Positions 44,676-54,446 of a stretch of DNA of 64,000 nt are shown here, piece by piece. Position 1 is the first letter of the stretch, and each line of letters opens with the position of its first letter. Source of the stretch: Hyphomicrobium denitrificans 1NES1 (GTDB taxonomy: Bacteria > Pseudomonadota > Alphaproteobacteria > Rhizobiales > Hyphomicrobiaceae); assembly GCF_000230975.2 (NCBI RefSeq), contig NC_021172.1, positions 2,480,001 through 2,544,000 on the forward strand. The letters run 5' to 3'. Under the pieces are notes generated by a model. That model made no database searches, had not been told where the DNA came from, and saw only the letters and a program-made list of their open reading frames with translations. Position numbers and translations under genes: made by a program.

Positions 44676-46274
44676 TTGGACAGCAAGACGTTCGCTGACC
44701 TCGGGCTTTCGCCTAAGGTCCAGGCGGCAGTTACGGCCGCTGGGTATGTTAATCCTACCCCCATTCAAGCCGCCGCCATTCCGGTTGCCCTAACCGGTCG
44801 TGACGTTCTCGGCATCGCCCAAACGGGCACAGGCAAGACGGCCTCTTTCGTCCTTCCGATGATCACCCGCCTCGAGGCGGGCCGGGCGCGAGCCCGAATG
44901 CCCCGCTCGCTGATCCTGGCCCCGACGCGCGAGCTTGCCGCTCAGGTCGCGCAGAGCTTCGAAAAATACGGCACCAATCATAAGCTGTCCCTGGCGCTTC
45001 TGATCGGCGGCGTCTCGATGGACGATCAGGTGAAGAAGCTCGACCGCGGCGTCGACGTCCTGATCGCGACGCCTGGGCGATTGCTCGACCATTTCGGGCG
45101 CGGGCGCGTCATGCTGATGGGCGTCGAAATTCTCGTCATCGATGAAGCTGACCGCATGCTCGACATGGGCTTCATTCCGGACATCGAAAAAATCTGCAAG
45201 CTGCTGCCGCCGCGCCGCCAGACGCTGTTCTTTTCCGCCACCATGCCGCCCGAGATCACGCGGCTCGTCGATCAATTCCTGAAAGACCCGATGCGCATCG
45301 AAGTCGCCAAACCCGCGACGACGGCGAAGACGATTACGCAGCGGTTCGTTTACTGTCAGAATGGCGAAGACTGGGCGAAACGCGAAATGCTCCGCGAACT
45401 CATTCGCGACGGCAACGTCAAGAACGCCATCATCTTCTGTAACCGCAAGCGCGATGTCGCGGTGCTCTACAAATCGCTATCCAAACATGGGTTCAATGCC
45501 GGAGCGCTGCACGGCGACATGGACCAGACGAGCCGCATGGATACGCTCGACAAGTTCCGAAACGGCGAGATCATGCTGCTTGCCGCTTCCGACGTCGCGG
45601 CACGCGGCCTCGATATTCCGGATGTTTCGCACGTCTTCAATTTCGATCTACCGTGGGCCGCAGATGACTATGTCCACCGCATCGGACGCACCGGGCGCGC
45701 GGGGCGCGAAGGCTACTCGGCGTCTCTCGTCAGTCCGGACGATTTGAAATTCGTCGCCGACATCGAGAAGGTTACTGGCGAAACGGCAATCTGGCTCGGC
45801 GACCCGCCAAGCGAGGAAGACATTGCTGGCGCCGGCAAAAGGCGTCGGGGCCGTGGCGGACGCGGGGCATCTCAAGGGAAATCAGGCCGGCCGCACAATG
45901 GTCGCGAAGCCCGAAGATCCGAACCCAAGAAAGTCAACGGCGTTGTCCATCACCATGGTGAGCGCGAAGGCAAGGGCGAGCGTCCTCAGGCGCCCCCACA
46001 GCAGGCGAAACGCGAACGCCCTCGCGCGAACAACGAGCAGGCACCACGAGACAAATCTCAAAAGTCCGCCCCCCGTCCGCGCGCAGCCGACAGCTGGACA
46101 GACGAGCCGAAGGCGCCGCGCCGCAGCCCATCGGGCGAACATGTTCCAAGCGCCGAGCTGGTTCGCAAACCGCAACAGGCCCCCAAGGGCGACAATCGTG
46201 TTGGTTTTGCCGAGAACATCCCGGCGTTCATGCGCAGACCCGCGCGTCCGGTGAAAGTACCGGGCCGAGGCTAA
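44676..46274 (+). CDS. DEAD-box RNA helicase, RhlE type
   Basis: The 532-residue protein has all DEAD-box motifs: TPIQAAAIP (Q motif), AQTGTGKT, PTRELAAQ, DEAD in VIDEADRMLD, SAT in FFSATMP, and HRIGRTGRAG. A basic, Arg/Gln/Pro-rich C-terminal tail of about 150 residues likely binds RNA. It unwinds RNA in ribosome assembly or decay, often in the cold. TTG 44676 is the first codon after an in-frame stop, with GGAG about ten bases before, so the start is well fixed. Confidence 0.94.
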   Translation: MDSKTFADLGLSPKVQAAVTAAGYVNPTPIQAAAIPVALTGRDVLGIAQTGTGKTASFVLPMITRLEAGRARARMPRSLILAPTRELAAQVAQSFEKYGTNHKLSLALLIGGVSMDDQVKKLDRGVDVLIATPGRLLDHFGRGRVMLMGVEILVIDEADRMLDMGFIPDIEKICKLLPPRRQTLFFSATMPPEITRLVDQFLKDPMRIEVAKPATTAKTITQRFVYCQNGEDWAKREMLRELIRDGNVKNAIIFCNRKRDVAVLYKSLSKHGFNAGALHGDMDQTSRMDTLDKFRNGEIMLLAASDVAARGLDIPDVSHVFNFDLPWAADDYVHRIGRTGRAGREGYSASLVSPDDLKFVADIEKVTGETAIWLGDPPSEEDIAGAGKRRRGRGGRGASQGKSGRPHNGREARRSEPKKVNGVVHHHGEREGKGERPQAPPQQAKRERPRANNEQAPRDKSQKSAPRPRAADSWTDEPKAPRRSPSGEHVPSAELVRKPQQAPKGDNRVGFAENIPAFMRRPARPVKVPGRG

Positions 46275-46280
46275 AGGTTT

Positions 46281-46691
46281 TTAGCGTTTTGCCGGTTTCG
46301 GGTGAGGTCTTTGAGCGGCGAGTGCCACGGTCGTCGCCCGTTGCTTGCGTTCTTTTGCGGCGTTGACGTCGCGAGCGGCAGCGATCGCGCCCTTAGCCCA
46401 GTCGCGAAGCTCATCAGGATCATCGAGCAGTCGCTCCGGCACGCGCCAGTACGAACCGAGCTGTGACGGTCCCTTTTTCGTTATGTATGTGAAAGGTCGT
46501 GAGCGTTCAGCCTCGAAGTCCAGGCGGGTTGCGTCGGATGTCCTGAAATAAATGACGCCATCGTCGATAATGGCGAAGAAAATTCCATCGAAATAGACGC
46601 CGACACCACCGAACATGCCACGGCCGCTCACGGTACCGAGCCGGGTCAACGCGTCTTTCAGGATATCGAGGAGATCGTCATTCGCGGACAC
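46281..46691 (-). CDS. TfoX/Sxy N-terminal domain protein
   Basis: The 136-residue protein matches the TfoX N-terminal domain: GRGMFGGVGVYFDGIFFAII, the YFRTSD turn and SYWRVPERLLDDPDEL. TfoX/Sxy switches on competence genes in gamma-proteobacteria, but stand-alone N-domain proteins in alphaproteobacteria have no proved role. It begins at GTG 46691 with AGGAG upstream, 20 bases after sufA, so it may be the last gene of the suf operon. The tail is basic (RPHPKPAKR). Confidence 0.85.
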   Translation of the reverse strand: MSANDDLLDILKDALTRLGTVSGRGMFGGVGVYFDGIFFAIIDDGVIYFRTSDATRLDFEAERSRPFTYITKKGPSQLGSYWRVPERLLDDPDELRDWAKGAIAAARDVNAAKERKQRATTVALAAQRPHPKPAKR

Positions 46692-46711
46692 GGGCTCTCC
46701 TCTGCCGGGTC

Positions 46712-47083
46712 CTAGTGGTCGGTGGGAGCAAAGCCTTCGGGGACTGCCGGTTCGATATTGACGCTCTCGCCACAGCCACAGGCACTCTTCTGGTTCGGGT
46801 TGTTGAACACGAACTGGGACGAAAGCTTATCCACCTTGAAGTCCATCTCGGTGCCGAGCAGGTACATGATCGCAGCCGGGTCGATCAGGACGACGGCGCC
46901 CTTCTCCTCGATCACCTCATCGAATTTGCCGATCTCGTCGGCCCAGGTCATCGTGTATTCCATGCCCGCGCAGCCGCCCTTCTTAACGCCGATCTTCAGC
47001 GCCTTGACGCCCGGCTTTTGGGCAACCAGAGACGCAACGCGCGTTGCTGCAGCGTCGGTCAGCGTCATGACCTTTGGCATCAT
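46712..47083 (-). CDS. sufA: Fe-S cluster carrier, SufA/ErpA A-type
   Basis: The 123-residue protein has the A-type carrier (HesB/YadR) core with the three cluster-binding Cys, one in KKGGCAGMEY and two in ACGCGES. It receives clusters from the SufBCD scaffold and gives them to target proteins. It is read after sufT in the suf operon. The start is ATG 47083 or the ATG just after it (47080). Confidence 0.93.
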   Translation of the reverse strand: MMPKVMTLTDAAATRVASLVAQKPGVKALKIGVKKGGCAGMEYTMTWADEIGKFDEVIEEKGAVVLIDPAAIMYLLGTEMDFKVDKLSSQFVFNNPNQKSACGCGESVNIEPAVPEGFAPTDH

Positions 47084-47164
47084 TCTAAGCGAGGGCACTC
47101 AAGCCTCCGTGGTTTCGAGTCGAGGACTAATATATGGGTATTCGAGCGACAAAGGCGAGGTACC

Positions 47165-47638
47165 TCAAAACATCCCGACGGCAAGGCGGGCTTCATCCGA
47201 CATCCGGCTTTGATCCCAAGGCGGATCAAACACGATGTTGACCTTCGTCTGGGCGATGCCCGCTACGGCGCTCACGGCATTTTCGACCCAGATGGGCATT
47301 TCGCCAGCGACCGGGCAACCCGGCGCCGTGAGCGTCATGTCGATGACGACGTTCCGGTCGTCGTCGATCTCGACCTTGTAGATTAATCCGAGTTCATAGA
47401 TGTCGGCCGGGATCTCGGGATCGTAAACCGTCTTCAATGCCGCGATGATATCGTTCGTCAGCCTATCGATTTCTTCCTGCGACAATCCCGCCGAAGCTGC
47501 CGGCGCTTGAGCTTCGCCGCTCGCTTTTGCAGATGCGGGCGCAGTGCCGCCATCAGGAGGCGTCACGGGCGGAGCATCCAACGATTCAACTGCTGTCTTC
47601 AGAGCTTCGCGCTCCTCAGTCCTTTGCTTCCCTTCCAT
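47165..47638 (-). CDS. sufT: SufT / MIP18-family (DUF59) Fe-S assembly protein
   Basis: The 157-residue protein has an Ala/Pro-rich, probably disordered N-terminus of about 50 residues and a DUF59 domain with YDPEIPADIYELGLIYKV and LTAPGCPVAGEMP, which holds the conserved Cys. SufT helps Fe-S maturation in several bacteria. It follows sufS after 11 bases. Confidence 0.92.
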   Translation of the reverse strand: MEGKQRTEEREALKTAVESLDAPPVTPPDGGTAPASAKASGEAQAPAASAGLSQEEIDRLTNDIIAALKTVYDPEIPADIYELGLIYKVEIDDDRNVVIDMTLTAPGCPVAGEMPIWVENAVSAVAGIAQTKVNIVFDPPWDQSRMSDEARLAVGMF

Positions 47639-47649
47639 TCGGAAGCTCC

Positions 47650-48933
47650 TTACGTAAACAGGTCATGGGCTTTGGTCAGCGCCGTCACGAGCGCATCGGC
47701 CTCGGCTTTCGTGTTGTATAATGCAAAAGAGGCGCGGCAGGTTGCCGTCACTCCCAGGCGTTCCATCAGCGGCTGCGCGCAATGGTGCCCGGCGCGTATT
47801 GCAACGCCCGAGCGATCTATGATGGTCGAAACGTCGTGCGGGTGCAGGCCGTCGACCGTGAACGAAAAGATCGCGCCTTTGCCGGGCGCAGTTCCATAAA
47901 GCTTTAGCCAGGGCAGCTCAGCAAGGCGATCTGCTGCGTAGGCTCCAAGTTCCGCTTCGTAGCGCGCAATCCGTTCGCGCCCGATCTGCATCATGTAGTT
48001 GAGCGCGGTGCCGAGGCCGACGGCTTCGACGATGGCGGGCGTTCCCGCTTCGAAGCGGTGCGGCGGCCTCGTGTACGTGATGCGGTCGAGCGAGACGTTC
48101 TCGATCATATCGCCGCCGCCTTCATAGGGCGGCATGGATTCCAGATACTCGCGCTTCGCATACAGAACGCCGATGCCGGACGGACCGTAAGTCTTGTGGC
48201 CGGTAAAGACATAGAAATCGCAATCGAGATCGCGAACGTCGACAGCCATGTGCACGGCGCCCTGGCTGCCGTCGACCAGCACGGGAACACCTTTGGCGTG
48301 CGCGATCCGGATGATGTCTTTCACCGGGTTGATGGTGCCGAGCACGTTGGACATGTGCGTCACGGCGACCATCTTGGTCCGCTTCGTGATCAGCTGGTCG
48401 AGCTTATCGATGATCAGCTCGCCGCGATCCGTCATCGGCGCCCATTTGAGCACCGCTCCCTTGCGCTCGCGCAGGAAATGCCACGGCACGATGTTCGCGT
48501 GGTGCTCCATAATCGTGATGACGGCTTCATCGCCCTCTCCGATTCGAGGTTCTCCGAAGGATCGCGCCACGAGATTGATTGCGCTCGTCGCGTTGCGCGT
48601 GAAGATGATCTCTTCCGCATGCTCGGCGTTCAGAAAGCGCCGCACCGTCTCGCGTGCCGCCTCGTAATGATCGGTCGCGATATTCGACAGGTGGTGCAGG
48701 CCGCGATGTACGTTCGCGTATTCGAAGCGATAGGCATAATCCATCGCGTCGATGACCGAGCGCGGCTTCTGCGCAGATGCGCCGTTATCGAGATACACGA
48801 GCGGCCGGTCGTGGACCTCGCGAAACAAAATTGGGAAGTCGGCGCGGATAAGCTCGACGTCGTAGGGAGCCGCCGTCAGGCCCGCTTGCGAGCCGACGCT
48901 GCGCGGAGGAGAAATTCTCGTTTCGCTTCCCAT
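47650..48933 (-). CDS. sufS: Cysteine desulfurase SufS (class II)
   Basis: SufS takes sulfur from cysteine with PLP and hands it to the Suf scaffold, usually through SufE or SufU. The 427-residue protein has the PLP-Lys in FTGHKTYGPSG and the catalytic Cys in RAGHHCAQPLM, both typical of class II. No sufE or sufU gene is seen in this operon. It follows sufD after 8 bases. The operon therefore carries two desulfurases: this one and the IscS-like half of the first gene. Confidence 0.96.
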   Translation of the reverse strand: MGSETRISPPRSVGSQAGLTAAPYDVELIRADFPILFREVHDRPLVYLDNGASAQKPRSVIDAMDYAYRFEYANVHRGLHHLSNIATDHYEAARETVRRFLNAEHAEEIIFTRNATSAINLVARSFGEPRIGEGDEAVITIMEHHANIVPWHFLRERKGAVLKWAPMTDRGELIIDKLDQLITKRTKMVAVTHMSNVLGTINPVKDIIRIAHAKGVPVLVDGSQGAVHMAVDVRDLDCDFYVFTGHKTYGPSGIGVLYAKREYLESMPPYEGGGDMIENVSLDRITYTRPPHRFEAGTPAIVEAVGLGTALNYMMQIGRERIARYEAELGAYAADRLAELPWLKLYGTAPGKGAIFSFTVDGLHPHDVSTIIDRSGVAIRAGHHCAQPLMERLGVTATCRASFALYNTKAEADALVTALTKAHDLFT

Positions 48934-48941
48934 CTCTGTCC

Positions 48942-50276
48942 TTATCCGCGGACCGAATCCGCGAGCCAGCTCTTAGCAAATTTCATCAGAGCGGTTTGAA
49001 GTTCGGGATGCTCGACCTTGTCGATCGCCTCGCCGATGAACGACTCGATCATCAGCGCGCGGGCTTCGCTTTCCGGAATACCACGCGACCGGCAGTAGAA
49101 CAGCATGTCCGGGTCAAGCTCAGCCGATGTCGTTCCGTGACCGCAGACGACGTCATCCGCGAAGATTTCAAGCTCGGGCTTTGAATCGAATTCCGCATCT
49201 TCCGACAGCATCAGAGCCTGCGACATCTGCTTGCCGTCGGATTTCTGCGCATCGGGCTGCACGATGATCTTGCCCTGAAAGACGCCGCGCCCATGCCCAT
49301 CAAGAACGCCCTTGAACAGCTCCCGGCTTTCGCAGGCGGGAACGGCGTGATCAACGACCAGCGTCGTATCGATGTGCTCGTTGGCGCGGGCCATGTAGGC
49401 TCCCGACAAATCGAGCTTGCCGCCTTGGCCCGTGTAGCGGACGTTGATCTCGTTGCGCGCCAACCCAAGGCCCGAAGAAAACTGGAAGCCGCGATAGGTT
49501 GCGTCCGCGTCGAGCGAAACGTCCCAATCGGCCAGATGAACACATTTGCCTTCATCCACCGCGACCTTGGCATGGTGCAGCGTCGCGCCTTTGCCGACGG
49601 TGACTTCGGTCTGCGCGTTCGTCTGGGCCTCTGCTGCTGCGCCAGGCAGAACGACGTGCGCCTCGATGATCGTCGCCGTCGCACCTTTGCCGACCGAAAT
49701 AAAATTCCGGGCGGTCACGGAATTTCTTCCGCTGCCTGCGCGCACGAAGACGACGAGAAGCGGCTTTGCCAACGTCGTCTTATCGGTAACGCGCACAATT
49801 GCGCCGTCCGTCATGAAGGCCGCATTGAGTGCAGCAATCGCACCGCTGGCATCGGATTTCGTCAGTGCATCCGCGACGTTGGTCGGCGCCGATGCCAGCG
49901 TTTTTCCTAGTGCCGCAACATCGAGGCCCGAAGCGTCTCCGACATCATCAAGCTCGGCGCGGTGACGGCCATTGACGAATGCCACACGATAGGCATCCAC
50001 ATGCGCGAGGGGCCCGAGCGCGACGATCAGCTCGGCAACCGTCAGCGGAGTTTCGTCCTGAATTGCGGGCGGCAACGCTTCCTTGAGATTGGCGCGCAGG
50101 TCCGTGTACTTCCACTCCTCGATGCGCCGGTGCGGCAGACCGAGCGATCCGAACACACCGATCGCTTCGGCGCGCCGGGTCTTGACGGCCGCGCTTCCTG
50201 GCAACTTTCCGGCCGCAGCTTCAAACGCTTCCGTCAGCGCCTGCTCGGCCTTCGTTTTCATTACCGCTACGTTCAT
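48942..50276 (-). CDS. sufD: Fe-S cluster assembly protein SufD
   Basis: SufD forms the SufBC2D scaffold complex. The 444-residue protein has a helical N-terminal part (LGLPHRRIEEWKYTDLR) and the right-handed beta-helix typical of the family, ending in EIFADDVVCGHGTTSAELD and YCRSRGIPESEARAL. It starts one base after the sufC stop. Confidence 0.95.
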   Translation of the reverse strand: MNVAVMKTKAEQALTEAFEAAAGKLPGSAAVKTRRAEAIGVFGSLGLPHRRIEEWKYTDLRANLKEALPPAIQDETPLTVAELIVALGPLAHVDAYRVAFVNGRHRAELDDVGDASGLDVAALGKTLASAPTNVADALTKSDASGAIAALNAAFMTDGAIVRVTDKTTLAKPLLVVFVRAGSGRNSVTARNFISVGKGATATIIEAHVVLPGAAAEAQTNAQTEVTVGKGATLHHAKVAVDEGKCVHLADWDVSLDADATYRGFQFSSGLGLARNEINVRYTGQGGKLDLSGAYMARANEHIDTTLVVDHAVPACESRELFKGVLDGHGRGVFQGKIIVQPDAQKSDGKQMSQALMLSEDAEFDSKPELEIFADDVVCGHGTTSAELDPDMLFYCRSRGIPESEARALMIESFIGEAIDKVEHPELQTALMKFAKSWLADSVRG

Positions 50277-50277
50277 G

Positions 50278-51033
50278 TCACGCCGCCTTGCCGGTGTAAT
50301 CCGCGTATCCTGACTTTTCGAGTTCGAGAGCGAGCTCCTTACCGCCCGTCTTCTGAATGCGCCCGTCGGCCAACACGTGAACCTTGTCGGGGACGATGTA
50401 ATTCAACAGCCGCTGATAGTGCGTGATGACGAGGAAGGCACGGTCCTTAGCACGCAGCGCATTGACGCCTTCAGCGACGACACGCAGGGCGTCGATATCG
50501 AGGCCGGAATCGGTTTCATCGAGCACGCACAGCGTCGGCTCGAGAAGGGCCATCTGCAGGATCTCGGAACGCTTCTTTTCGCCGCCCGAGAAGCCGACGT
50601 TGACCGGCCGCTTCAGCATATCGACATTGATGTTGAGCTTCTGGCCCTTTTCCTTGACGATCTTCATGAAAGCCGGCGTCGTCAGCTCCGTTTCTCCACG
50701 CTTCTTTCTAACGGCATTCATCGCCGTCCGGAGGAACGTCAGGCCGGCGACGCCCGGAATTTCCATCGGGTACTGGAATGCGAGGAATACGCCTTTGGCG
50801 GCACGCTCGTCCGGTTCCATATCGAGAATGGATTCGCCATTCCAGAGAATGTCGCCTTCCGTGACCTCGTAGCCGTCACGCCCCGCCAGCACATAGGCGA
50901 GCGTTGATTTGCCCGAGCCATTCGGACCCATGATCGCGTGGACTTCGCCTTTCGGAACGGTCAGAGACAATCCCTTGAGGATGACGCGATCCTCGTCCTC
51001 GAGCTTCACGTGCAGGTTTTTGATTTCAAGCAT
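50278..51033 (-). CDS. sufC: Fe-S cluster assembly ATPase SufC
   Basis: SufC is the ABC-type ATPase that drives conformational change in the SufBCD scaffold. The 251-residue protein has Walker [10 protein letters not shown], the signature [13 protein letters not shown], Walker [13 protein letters not shown] and the switch His in LVITHYQRL. It lies between sufB and sufD in the usual order. Confidence 0.97.
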   Translation of the reverse strand: MLEIKNLHVKLEDEDRVILKGLSLTVPKGEVHAIMGPNGSGKSTLAYVLAGRDGYEVTEGDILWNGESILDMEPDERAAKGVFLAFQYPMEIPGVAGLTFLRTAMNAVRKKRGETELTTPAFMKIVKEKGQKLNINVDMLKRPVNVGFSGGEKKRSEILQMALLEPTLCVLDETDSGLDIDALRVVAEGVNALRAKDRAFLVITHYQRLLNYIVPDKVHVLADGRIQKTGGKELALELEKSGYADYTGKAA

Positions 51034-51074
51034 CTGTTTTCAATCCAACTGAACTGGTGTGATGTAGAAGGCCG

Positions 51075-52544
51075 TTAACCGACCGACCCTTCGAGCGAGA
51101 TGCCGATCAGCTTCTGCGTCTCGGCCATGAATTCCATCGGCAAATGCTGCAGCACGTCGCGGACGAAGCCGTTGACGACGAGCGCGATGGCCTCTTCCTC
51201 AGAAAGCCCGCGCTGGCGGCAGTAGAACAGCATGTCGTCGGAGATCTTCGACGTCGTCGCCTCGTGCTCGAAATGCGCGCTCGAGTTCTTGGCTTCGATG
51301 TAGGGCACAGTGTGCGCACCGCATTTATCACCGATCAGAAGCGAGTCGCAGTTCGTGAAGTTGCGAACGCCCGTCGCCTTGCGATGCGCCGAGACGAGGC
51401 CGCGATAGGTATTCTGCGAATAGCCCGCGGCGATACCCTTCGAGATGATGCGGCTCGACGAGTTCTTGCCGAGATGGATCATCTTCGTGCCGCTGTCGAC
51501 CTGCTGATAGCCATTCGAAACGGCGATCGAGTAGAACTCGCCGCGCGAATAGTCACCGCGCAGAATGCAACTCGGATATTTCCACGTGATCGCGGAACCT
51601 GTTTCGACCTGCGTCCATGAGATCTTCGAACGATGGCCGCGGCAGTCGCCACGCTTCGTCACGAAGTTATAAATGCCGCCCTTGCCTTCGGCGTCGCCCG
51701 GATACCAGTTCTGGACGGTCGAATATTTAATTTCCGCATCATCGAGGGCGACGAGCTCGACGACGGCCGCGTGCAACTGGTTCTCATCGCGTGTCGGCGC
51801 GGTGCAGCCTTCGAGATAGGAAACGTGGGCGCCCTTGTCGGCAATGATCAGTGTACGCTCGAACTGGCCTGTCTGCTTTTCGTTGATGCGGAAGTACGTC
51901 GAAAGCTCCATCGGGCATCGGACGCCCTCCGGCACGTAAACGAACGAGCCATCAGAGAACACCGCCGAATTCAATGACGCATAGAAGTTGTCGGACTGCG
52001 GCACGACCGAGCCCAGATACTTTTTCACAAGCTCAGGATGCTTGCGCACGGCTTCCGACATCGAACAGAAGATGACACCTGCTTTCGCCAGCTCTTCCTT
52101 GAAGGTCGTGACGACGGAAACGCTGTCGAACACGGCATCGACGGCGACGCGCGACGACGAAACGCCGGCGAGGATTTCCTGCTCCTTCAGCGGAATTCCG
52201 AGCTTTTTGTATGTGTCGAGCAACTCTGGATCGACTTCGGTCAGGCTCTTCGGGCCCTCGGTCGATTTCGGCGCAGCATAGTAGTAGATGTCCTGAAAAT
52301 CGATCTTCGGGTAATGAACCCGAGCCCACGTCGGCTCAGTCATGGCGTTCCAGCGCTGGAACGCCTCGAGGCGCCAGTTCAAGAGCCATTCCGGCTCGCC
52401 CTTCTTGGCCGAGATGTATCGCACGGTCGTTTCATCGAGACCCTTCGGAGCCTTGATGCTCTCGATCTTGGTTTCGAAACCGTACTTGTACTGGTCGACG
52501 TCGATCTTCTTGACTTGCTCGATCGTCTCCTGGACAGCAGCCAT
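51075..52544 (-). CDS. sufB: Fe-S cluster assembly protein SufB
   Basis: SufB is the scaffold subunit on which the cluster is built. The 489-residue protein begins [13 protein letters not shown] and has the family motifs [42 protein letters not shown], and the cluster-region Cys in the GDCRGHRSK and FTNCDSL segments. The frame is open to 52691, but that part overlaps the previous gene and is Arg-rich, so ATG 52544 is used. A 61-base gap separates it from the iscR-iscS fusion. Confidence 0.96.
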   Translation of the reverse strand: MAAVQETIEQVKKIDVDQYKYGFETKIESIKAPKGLDETTVRYISAKKGEPEWLLNWRLEAFQRWNAMTEPTWARVHYPKIDFQDIYYYAAPKSTEGPKSLTEVDPELLDTYKKLGIPLKEQEILAGVSSSRVAVDAVFDSVSVVTTFKEELAKAGVIFCSMSEAVRKHPELVKKYLGSVVPQSDNFYASLNSAVFSDGSFVYVPEGVRCPMELSTYFRINEKQTGQFERTLIIADKGAHVSYLEGCTAPTRDENQLHAAVVELVALDDAEIKYSTVQNWYPGDAEGKGGIYNFVTKRGDCRGHRSKISWTQVETGSAITWKYPSCILRGDYSRGEFYSIAVSNGYQQVDSGTKMIHLGKNSSSRIISKGIAAGYSQNTYRGLVSAHRKATGVRNFTNCDSLLIGDKCGAHTVPYIEAKNSSAHFEHEATTSKISDDMLFYCRQRGLSEEEAIALVVNGFVRDVLQHLPMEFMAETQKLIGISLEGSVG

Positions 52545-52605
52545 TTCTTCGTCTCTCTTTTTCAACAACCGCCGCAATGCGCGGCCCTTCAACTCGTTCT
52601 CTTCC

Positions 52606-54180
52606 TCAAGCGGCGAGTGCGTGCGAACCGGCAATCGCCTGCCAAGCCGCGACAAACGCCGCGACGTCATCCTTCGTCGTCTCAAGCCCAAGGCTGATGC
52701 GTATCGTTCCGGATGCGATGTCAGATCCGAGACCCATCGCCTCGAGCACGTGACTGGCGCCGACTTTGCCCGACGAACATGCCGAACCGGCGCTGACCGC
52801 GACGCCCGCCAGATCGAGGCGGATCACCAACGTCTCCGCCAGCTTGCCCGGCAACGCGACTGCAATGGTGTTGCCAAGCCGCGATGCTGTTTCGCCGATG
52901 ATCACGGCGCGAGGGCTGATGGCGCGGATATGTGCTTCAAGATCGTCCCGCAAAGCCTCAACCGCCGACATGTTGCGAAGTTCAGCTTGTGCCGCCTCCG
53001 CCGCCGCGCCGAAGCCTGCAATCGCCGCGACATTCTCGGTCCCGGCGCGCCGCCGCCGTTCCTGGCCGCCGCCGCACAATAGCGGCACAAGGTCCAGATG
53101 GTCACGAATGATGAGTGCGCCAACCCCTTTCGGGCCGCCAAGCTTGTGCGCTGAAATCGCCATCGTATCGAGACCCAGCGCTGCGAAATCCACGGCCACA
53201 CGGCCCGCGGCCTGAACCGCATCGGAATGCATGGCGATGCCGTATGCGCGTGCAAATTCCGCAACCTCGGCGACCGGCTGAATGACACCCGTTTCGTTGT
53301 TCGCCATTTGAAGCGCAACCACAGCCGGGCGAGCGATACTGCGCTTAAGGATATGTTCAGCGATCTCTTCGACGCGCACGACGCCGTCGCGGCCGGTCGA
53401 AAGCTCTATGACGTTGCACTTTGCAGCGCGCGCCGGAGCGAGAACGGAATCATGCTCGACCCCGCTTGTCAGGATCGTTGCCCACGGCTGCGCCATGACC
53501 CAGGTATTGGATTCGGTTGCGCCACTCGTAAAAACGACCTCCGAGGGTTTTGCACCGACGAGACGGGCAACGCTCTCGCGCGCCGATTCAACGATGCCTC
53601 GCGCACGCCGGCCCTCCGCGTGAACCGAGGATGGATTCCCGATGACATCAAGCGCCGCCATCATGGCGGCCTTGGCCTCAGAGCGAAGCGGGGCTGTCGC
53701 GTTGTAATCGAGATAGGTGCGCTTCACGGCCGCAGGGGATACCGACGCCGAAACGGCTGCTGCCCTCGCGGCATATTTTCCACCCGGCAGCACGTCCGCC
53801 AGACTGATGGAGGCCAAGAACTCCGACGTCGCGTCGCTCAGTGCGGTCCATAACCCGTGGGTCAGACAAGGCGTCGCAACCGAGCAGCGCGGGTCGTCCT
53901 CCGAGCAGCGGGTGAAGTGCGTGACTTCCTCGACCGCAGCCATCACGGCGGCAATGGAAATCTCGGATGACTTCTTTGCGAGCCTGTAGCCGCCTGCACG
54001 TCCACGTGCGCTCTCGACAAGGCCCGTGCGGCGCAGCGGGACGAAAAGCTGTTCAAGATAAGAAAGCGGCAGGTGCTGGCGTTCTGCAACCAACGACAGC
54101 GGAACGGCAGCTTGATCGGCGTGCGCAGCGAGATCCGCCATCGCCATGACCGCATACCGGCCTTTGGTCGTCAGTTCCAC
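52606..54180 (-). CDS. IscR (Rrf2) regulator fused to an IscS/NifS-type cysteine desulfurase
   Basis: One 524-residue frame joins two usually separate proteins. Residues 1-130 are an Rrf2/IscR regulator: winged helix with RHLPL-type recognition region and the Fe-S ligands Cys92, Cys99, Cys105 and His108 (in CLTHGLW). After a short Ala/Ser-rich linker (about 135-152), residues 155-524 are a class I cysteine desulfurase beginning [10 protein letters not shown], with PLP-Lys in [11 protein letters not shown] and the catalytic Cys in [14 protein letters not shown] 54180 has GGAG upstream. The gene heads the suf operon, so the sulfur donor and the regulator that senses cluster supply are one chain. 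A frameshift error joining two genes is the main alternative. Confidence 0.9.
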   Translation of the reverse strand: MELTTKGRYAVMAMADLAAHADQAAVPLSLVAERQHLPLSYLEQLFVPLRRTGLVESARGRAGGYRLAKKSSEISIAAVMAAVEEVTHFTRCSEDDPRCSVATPCLTHGLWTALSDATSEFLASISLADVLPGGKYAARAAAVSASVSPAAVKRTYLDYNATAPLRSEAKAAMMAALDVIGNPSSVHAEGRRARGIVESARESVARLVGAKPSEVVFTSGATESNTWVMAQPWATILTSGVEHDSVLAPARAAKCNVIELSTGRDGVVRVEEIAEHILKRSIARPAVVALQMANNETGVIQPVAEVAEFARAYGIAMHSDAVQAAGRVAVDFAALGLDTMAISAHKLGGPKGVGALIIRDHLDLVPLLCGGGQERRRRAGTENVAAIAGFGAAAEAAQAELRNMSAVEALRDDLEAHIRAISPRAVIIGETASRLGNTIAVALPGKLAETLVIRLDLAGVAVSAGSACSSGKVGASHVLEAMGLGSDIASGTIRISLGLETTKDDVAAFVAAWQAIAGSHALAA

Positions 54181-54303
54181 ATTCGTCTCCGGACTAGAGC
54201 CGCCTCAAGTGGCGGCGAAATCCTTGCCTTGCGTCCGATACCCCGGATTGTGCTAAGAGAGCCGCCTTAACTTGCAGCGTGAGCCTTAACCGAGCTAGGG
54301 GTG

Positions 54304-54320
54304 TTTCGAACTGTTCTAAA
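54304..54320 (-). promoter_or_regulatory. Irr/ICE-like palindrome in the suf promoter
   Basis: TTTCGAACTGTTCTAAA (plus strand) is a 7-3-7 palindrome with one mismatch between arms and resembles the iron-control element TTTAGAA-N3-TTCTAAA bound by Irr in alphaproteobacteria. It lies directly downstream of the predicted -10 box, over the likely start of transcription, where a bound regulator would block initiation. Confidence 0.55.
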
Positions 54321-54349
54321 CTTATGGAAATCCTGAGTGCAGAAGTCAA
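54321..54349 (-). promoter_or_regulatory. Predicted promoter of the iscR-iscS/suf operon
   Basis: On the minus strand TTGACT (54349-54344) and CATAAG (54326-54321) are separated by 17 bases, close to the sigma-70 consensus spacing. The predicted start is about 130 bases before the GTG at 54180. Confidence 0.5.
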
Positions 54350-54446
54350 GGTTTAAGAATTAGAGCACGAGGATTTGAACACGACCTCGTCTCGTCCGAG
54401 GCCCCGGCTGGCCTAAACCGATCACCACAAACCCGAGAAGTTTCTG

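Noticed and set aside
52545..52691. N-terminal extension of SufB
   Set aside because: It is Arg-rich, overlaps the end of the iscR-iscS fusion and does not match the SufB family start.
54355..54385. tRNA-like T-loop (GTTCAAATCC on the minus strand)
   Set aside because: The flanking bases do not pair as a T-stem and no D-arm, anticodon arm or acceptor stem is present.
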